DNA of 64,000 nt from Purpureocillium takamizusanense (taxonomy: Eukaryota > Ascomycota > Sordariomycetes > Hypocreales > Ophiocordycipitaceae). How positions within the stretch are numbered: the first letter of the stretch is position 1; each line of letters begins with the position of its first letter. This document shows positions 58,074 to 64,000 of this stretch, in pieces. A program made the translations under genes and the position numbers. The stretch lies in assembly GCF_022605165.1 (NCBI RefSeq), contig NC_063074.1, positions 27,501 to 91,500 of the forward strand. Reading direction: 5' to 3'. The notes beneath the pieces are model-generated. The model saw nothing but the letters and a program-made list of their open reading frames with translations. It was not told the DNA's origin and searched no databases.

Positions 58074-60068
58074 ATGTCGGAGAAGGAATCTCGGGGCGAT
58101 CCCGAGTCCTGTGCCACAGACGCTCACCTATACAATTCGACCATCGAGCACTTAACGTGGCGCGGCGTGACCGTGACCGTCAAGGACCGCGAGTCCAAGC
58201 AACCGCGAAACATCGTGGATAATGCCACCGGCATCGTCCGGGCCGGTGCGTTTATCCTCTCCCAGACCGCAACACCTCGTGTGGGATCATCTCGTTCATT
58301 AACACTGCGATCCTAGGTGAGATATGCGCCCTCATGGGCCCGTCAGGGTGCGGCAAGACAACGCTGCTCAACGTCCTCGCCGGCCGCCCGACAAACGCCA
58401 GCAAAGTCGACTCGGATATCCTGGTCAACGGGCAGCGCGTCTCCAAGTCTGAATTTCGGCAAATATCGTGCTTCGTCGAGCAGGAGGACGCCCTCATCGG
58501 CTCCCTCACCGTCCGCGAGACGCTTGATTTTTCATCGCGGCTCGCCAGCGGCAGGTAGGACGAATGTTGGCCCATGTTGCGGGTGTACCCATTGCTGACC
58601 ATAATGACACAGCCTCGACCGCAGGCAGCGCATTCGCCGCATCGATGCGCTCCTCTCCTCCTTTGGCCTCACCGAGCAGGCCAGCACCCTCATCGGCACA
58701 CCCATCCGAAAGGGCATCTCAGGCGGGCAGAAGCGCCGCGTCGGCGTTGCGAGCCAGCTTCTCATGAGCCCCAAGCTGCTCTTCCTCGACGAGCCGACCA
58801 GCGGGCTGGACTCTGCTGCCAGCTGGGAGGTGGTCAACTACCTGCGCGACGTCGCCCGCCGAAACAACCTCATCGTCGTGTGCTCCATCCACCAGCCCTC
58901 GACGGCGACATACAACCTGTTCGACAAGCTGATGCTGCTCTCGGGAGGCAAGACGCAGTACTTTGGCTCCGTCGAGGCCGTCGTGCCGCACTTTGAGCAG
59001 ATCGAGGTCCGGGTTCCCACTCAGGTCAACCCCGCCGAGTTTCTGCTGGAGCTGGTCAACATCGATTTCGCCCGGGACAAGGAGGCTGCTACGAGGCGGC
59101 TCGCCGAGCTTCAGAACGCCTGGGAGGCGTCGTCGACTTGCAAGAGCGGGCTCGACGAGGTCGAGGCGGCCGCGCAATCAAGTGGCGGGCTCGCGCTGGA
59201 CTCGGTCGAGAAGAGGCCAGGGCTGCCGAGTCTCGTCTTTACGCTCCTGCATCGTAGCTTCATCAAGAGCTACCGCGACGTCGTGGCGTATGGCATCCGC
59301 ATCGCCATGTACTTGGGCCTGGCCATCATGATGGGCACCGTGTGGGTGCGCCTCTCACCCACGCAGACGTCGATCCAGCCGCTCATCAACGCCATCTTCT
59401 TCGGGTCTGCCTTCATGTCTTTCATGGCCGTCGCGTACGTGCCGGCGTTTCTCGAGGACCGGTTTCAGTACGTCAAGGAGCACCAGAACGGGCTGTACGG
59501 CGCCGCAGAGTTCATCGTGTCCAACTTCATCATCGGGGTCCCTTACCTCTTCCTCATCTCGGTCCTCTTCTCCGTCATCTCCTACTGGCTGTCCAACTTT
59601 CAGCCAACGGCGACAGCCTTCTTCACGTGGGTCATGTGGCTGTTTCTCGACCTGCTGGCCGCCGAGTCGCTCGTCGTCTTCATGTCGTCGCTGTTCCCGA
59701 GCTTTGTCATCTCGCTAGCACTTGTCGCCTTCGCCAACGGGCTGTGGATGTCGGTGGGCGGCTTCATGGTGCCGCCAACGATCCTCAACGCCTTCTACAA
59801 GTACGTGTTCCACTACTGGGACTACCAGAAGTACGTATTCCAGGGCATGATGGTCAACGAGTTCGGTGATCGCGTGTACTCGTGCGGCAGCGGGTGTCGG
59901 TGCATGTACGAGTCGCCCCTCGCGGATCAATGCGAGATTGCCGGGCAGGCCGTGCTGGACCAGTACGGGTACGCGACGGACCAGATGGGCCAGAACGTCG
60001 GCATCATGATTGCCATTATCTTTGGCTATCGTCTGGCGGCTTGGATCGTGCTTAAGCTGCGTAGATGA
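58074..60068 (+). CDS. ABCG-family half-size ABC transporter
   Basis: Three exons (58074-58245, 58317-58554, 58613-60068), 621 residues in phase. The nucleotide-binding domain comes first (reverse topology, ABCG/White type): Walker A GPSGCGKTT at about 67-75, Q-loop FVEQEDALIG, signature ISGGQKRR, Walker B LLFLDEPTSGLD, and H-loop CSIHQPS. The membrane domain from about 385 has six helices, starting FIKSYRDVVAYGIRIAMYLGLA, and a large loop with Cys residues (SCGSGCRC) before the last helix. A half transporter must dimerise. Substrates of fungal half-size ABCG proteins include lipids, sterols and small toxins, so the cargo is unknown. Intron 2 falls inside the nucleotide-binding domain; all splice sites are canonical. 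No neighbour explains its job. Confidence 0.93.
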
Positions 60069-60837
60069 CGCGCCGGCATGGAGTTGGAGCAGAATGGAGG
60101 TGGAAATGACGTCTGGGAAATTTTGCAAAGCACTTCGTAGACTTGAGCGTTTGATAATGCGAGCCGGGCTGGCATAAGATTGCGTCAGCCATTGATTCTT
60201 TAAGATCCTGAAAACGCAATGTAATGTGGCGATGCAATGCGCGTTCTTCCATGGCGATATAGGCTTTCGTGTCTGTGGAGAAGGTGACGACGGGATGGCT
60301 CCTTGGCCGTCAAACTTGGACTGGCTTTCTGGCCCTTCCATTGTGCCTCAGGTGTCTTGGGCAGGCGGTGTGGAGGTGCCCACATGTACCAATTGTAAGA
60401 TACCGTATGGCACGCGGTCCCTCCATAGACTCCAGGTCCCCCCACTGCACTGCCTGGCTCGGCTGCCAGGTCGGACTTGGCTCCAGGTTGTCAGACCAGC
60501 ACTTTGGGGCAGGGCTCAGGGGAACGGAACTGCGCCGCCACTCCTGCTGGACAGCCCGCGCAGGTGAGGTGGTGAGGTGGGGCTCAAATGGGAGCAGCCC
60601 AGCCCAGCGCAGCATAGCGCAACCAGCCCGCAACCTACTAAGAGGCTCTCGCCTCCCCATCGTCCAGCGTGTCTGACGGTGCCGTCACTCAGCAGGTCAC
60701 GCAGCTGGTCGCGGGGCTGAAACCTCCTCGCCCGTCAACTCCCGCCCTTGCAACTCCCGCCCGCCGAGCGCGATTCGCATCACCCACCCCTCTGTCCCAG
60801 CCAGCCTTCCCTTCGCCCGGGCCGGCCAGAGGCGACA
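60069..60837. other. Promoter region of the kinase gene
   Basis: Between two plus-strand genes. The last 150 bases are C-rich with CCCGCC/CTCCCGC words, like a leader. No gene supported. Confidence 0.5.
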
Positions 60838-63800
60838 ATGTCCGCGTATGGACACCAGCAGATGGCGTCCCATCCGGGGCAGCGACACCATCACGGCGGC
60901 GGCGGCCACGGTCCCGTCATGGCCGCCCCCGGTGTCGTGGCCCCCGCGGGCACCTTCTCGCCGGGTACCAAGATCCAGGTCGGCAGCCACCGCGTCGTCA
61001 TCCAAAAATATCTCTCCGAGGGCGGCTTCGCCCACGTCTACGTCGTCAAGATGCCCAAGCCCGTTGACGGCACCGACGTCGCTGTCCTCAAGCGCGTTGC
61101 CGTCCCCGACAAGGAGGCCCTGCGCAGCATGCGCACCGAGGTCGAGACCATGAAGCGCCTCAAGGGCCACCGCCCCATCGTCACCTACATCGACTCCCAC
61201 GCTTCCGAGATGCGCGGCGGCGGCGGCTACGAAGTCTTCCTCCTCATGGAATACTGCAACGGCGGCGGCCTCATCGACTTCATGAACACGCGCCTCCAGC
61301 ACCGCCTGACCGAGCCCGAGATCATCAACATCTTTGCTGACATTGCCGAGGGTGTCGCCTGCATGCACTACCTGAAACCCCCGCTGCTGCACCGCGACAT
61401 CAAGGTGGAAAACGTCCTCATCACCTCCAAGGGCTCCTCGAAGCGTTTCAAGCTCTGCGACTTCGGCTCCGCTGCCCCTCCGCGCCCCGCGCCGACCACC
61501 GTCGTCGAATGCCGCCAGATGGACGAGGACGTCCAGAAGCACACGACGCTGCAATATCGAAGCCCCGAAATGATAGACGTCTATAGAAAGCAGCCCCTGA
61601 ACGAAAAGTCGGACATCTGGGCGCTGGGCGTCCTTTTGTATAAGCTCTGCTACTACACGACCCCTTTTGAGGACCAGGGCCAGCTCGCGATCCTCAATGC
61701 CAGCTTTCGATATCCCAGCCATCCCATCTTCTCCGACAGGTTAAAGAAACTCATTGGTATGCAATCTCCAAAAGTTAAATTTCTCCCACAACTCAGGCAC
61801 GCTGACCCCGATAGCCTCAATGCTGCGCGAGAAGTTGGACGATCGGCCCACCATCTATCAGGTCCTCAAAGAAGCATGCTCTATGCAGGGCAGACAGGTC
61901 CCCATACAAGATGTAAGTGGTTCGATTCAAGACGGACCGCAGTAATCTAACGATTGTTGCAGATCTATACCGGAAGGTCAAATACGGAATCACGATCCGG
62001 TCAGCGGACGTCGAGAGAGCTGAAACCAAAGTCCCAAGCCGTTGGTGCCGTATATTCACCGCCAGTGCAGGAGCAACAGGCCATTCCAAACGTGGTGCCA
62101 ATGAGGAGAGGCCGTCCGACGCCTTCACCAGGACCCACGAGCAGCACGCAAAAGCCCAACTCATCGCCGCAAAAGGTTACCGAGGGGGACCCTTTCGCCG
62201 CCCTGGACTCGAAGTCGACTCAAAAGCTTGAAGGCGACGAACTGTCATCCAAGTTTCCGACTCTGGATCAATTTTCCCTGCTCCACGACCATGGAAGCAA
62301 GTTCAACTTTGACTCTTCCACGGCATCTCCGCCGCCACCGGTGCCGGCCAAGGACCCGAACAATAGACTGGCCGAGAAGCTTGCCGATGCCGCTTTTGCA
62401 TCTTCTCGAAACAGTCCCGCAAATACAATGCCGACTGTTCGGCCCCACTCTGTCACGCCGACCATACCGCGTCAAGCTCTCACCTCACCACCGATCGATA
62501 GACCACCGTCGAGCTCTTCTACAGCCAGGCACCAGGCCGACGTGAGCAAAGCACAGTCCATAATCAGCAGCAATCCAGATCTTCAAGCCATCTCCGGCCA
62601 AGCTGCGTCAAAATATGTGTCAACGGGCACAATGACAACTGATCTGTCACCTTCAACTTCACGGCCGGCCGAGCTTGGGACGACACAACGTTCTACTGAG
62701 AGCAAGCAATCGTCGACCCTCCATCGCCCGGCACATCTTCGTCGGCCGTCACTATCATCTAGACCCTCGCTGGAAGACAATAGGGCTCAAGCCACAAAGG
62801 CTGAGTCTGCCATGCGATCCAATGCGTTTGCAGGCCGGCCGAGGCCGGCCAGTACCAACTTCGAATCCAGCACACTCGAGTTCTTGCGGGACAGGGAGGC
62901 CTCAAAAGCTCAAGGCAGGATGGACCGGACGTCATCCAACGGCTCGTCGCACAAGCCGATGTCTAGCGTATCGGCAATCCCACGTTCCAGTAACGATCAA
63001 AAAGTCACAGCTCACTCGGGGCCATTGATTGATGCGGATGGGTCGGATTCAGATGGTCTACGAGCGGATGTAGTCTCCAAACGCTCCAGCCTTCCTCCGA
63101 GCCCGGCTCCGAAGAAGCTGGCCGGCAAATTCGGCGATGCCTTCCAGCGTTTCGAGAGTACTTCTCCCGCGAACAATGGCTTAGGCCAACGAGCAGCATC
63201 ACCACTCAAGGAGACCGCCAGGAGAGATCTGACTCCCATCGCTGGCTCTGAGATAACCGATGATCGCAGTGACGACGGTCTCATCGACCTTGATGACGAC
63301 ATGACCCCCGAAATGAGGCGCGACGCCGAACGGCGCAAGCTGGAGGAGGAAGAGCGGCGGGTTGCTGCGGCACAACGAGAATACAAGAACCGTGTCGCCG
63401 GCGGCAGCTCTAAGCCCGTCCCGGGACCCAAGAAGGCCAGCATCCAGAGCCGGGTTCAGAGCTTGTTAGACGAGGATCAGCGGCGGCCCTCGCATGTACA
63501 AAGGACCGCAGAGGGTTACGGGAAGTATTCTGATGCTGCAACGGCAGCGAGCAAGGTGGAAAAGCCGACGCCCGCGGTGCCACGGAAGCCCCTCACGATA
63601 TCGAGGGCGGTGGTCGACGCGAGAGCGCATGACACAAGGTCCGAACCTCTGTCCCGGGTGCAGTCTGCTGGCGCGGCGTCGGCTCCAGCCACCATTGATT
63701 CAAGGGCAACCGGGAGCAAGCCAGCGGCACCCAAGAAGCCGGGCCATCTGAATAAGTTTGCGACTGGAGCGAGGCCTCCATCGCCAGTGAAAAGTACCCA

Positions 63801-63975
63801 ACCGTCCCAGCTCGAACGCTTGATAGCAGCCGATTTGCCTGGACAGCCGGTCCTGGAGATGTCGGCGCAGGAAAAGGACGATTACATTGAGGACTTTGCA
63901 AAGCGGTTCCCGAGCTTGAGCAAGATGGAGATGGACGCCGTCAGCGGTGGCGGTAGCGGCGCAGTTCGGCGATGA
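60838..63975 (+). CDS. Ark/Prk-family Ser/Thr kinase (actin and endocytosis regulator)
   Basis: Three exons (60838-61756, 61815-61912, 61963-63975), 1009 residues in phase, ending 25 bases before the window edge. The kinase domain spans roughly 50-325: IQKYLSEGGFAHVYVV (glycine loop), VAVLKRV (ATP lysine), LLHRDIKVENVL (catalytic loop), LCDFGSAAPP (DFG), and TLQYRSPEMIDVY. The loop after DFG and the LSEGGFAHVY start are typical of the Ark1/Prk1/AAK1 group, which phosphorylates endocytic adaptors and actin-patch proteins. Exon 2 encodes the end of the kinase fold (MLREKLDDRPTIYQVL). The 670-residue C-terminal half is Ser/Pro/Thr-rich with SPPPPVPAKD and PAVPRKPL Pro motifs for SH3 partners, a charged coiled helix near RRDAERRKLEEEERRVAAAQREYKNR, and a conserved-looking tail KDDYIEDFAKRFPSLSKMEMD. 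Start chosen at 60838; an earlier in-frame ATG lacks context. Confidence 0.92.
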
Positions 63976-64000
63976 GCAATCTTTGCCAATACATAGTCCA

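Noticed and set aside
1..64000. CRISPR arrays, rRNA genes, intact transposons
   Set aside because: No regular repeat-spacer pattern, no rRNA core sequence, and no transposase or reverse-transcriptase frame was seen.

Overview
This is nuclear DNA from a filamentous ascomycete fungus, most likely a Sordariomycete and possibly Hypocreales; the lineage is an inference. The evidence is a set of GC-rich genes with short GT..AG introns, three Zn(II)2Cys6 transcription factors, a sphingolipid C9-methyltransferase, a PIG-O/Gpi13 ethanolamine-phosphate transferase, an Ark/Prk-type kinase, an Htd2-type mitochondrial dehydratase and a HeLo-domain cell-death-type protein. I resolved sixteen protein genes. 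Every multi-exon model was checked for codon phase across each junction. I saw no rRNA, tRNA, CRISPR array or intact transposon.

Layout. Positions 1-4.9 kb hold no convincing gene: a very GC-rich block with a 43-bp minisatellite and many CTACCCT motifs, then a diverged direct repeat. From 5 to 15.4 kb lie a small Ser/Thr-rich GPI-anchored wall protein, an MFS transporter, a MATE transporter, a seven-exon agmatinase with a signal peptide, and a convergent C6 regulator with a cluster of GATA sites upstream. This looks like a nitrogen (agmatine/guanidino/polyamine) transport and catabolism neighbourhood. About 10 kb with almost no coding signal follows (15.4-25.6 kb).

From 25.6 to 36.8 kb the genes serve membranes and lipids: sphingolipid C9-methyltransferase, Htd2-like dehydratase, Gpi13, and a cytochrome b561-type membrane protein with a very long disordered tail. 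From 37.6 to 41.9 kb an O-methyltransferase and a C6 regulator are transcribed divergently, like a small secondary-metabolism remnant. At 44.4-47.6 kb a 74-residue cysteine-rich tail protein (CYSTM-like, three exons, too split for simple ORF finding) converges on a HeLo-domain protein with a degenerate kinase domain. A third C6 regulator (52.1-54.3 kb), an ABCG half-transporter (58.1-60.1 kb) and an Ark/Prk-type kinase (60.8-64.0 kb) complete the window, separated by long intergenic stretches rich in simple repeats and GTAC/TAGTA-type clusters.

The most interesting points are the agmatinase/transporter/C6/GATA neighbourhood, the CYSTM microprotein carrying a ubiquitin-tail-like RLRGG motif, the HeLo pseudokinase with a probable GC-AG intron, and the orphan O-methyltransferase/regulator pair. 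None has been tested here by database search; all names come from motifs read in the translated sequence.
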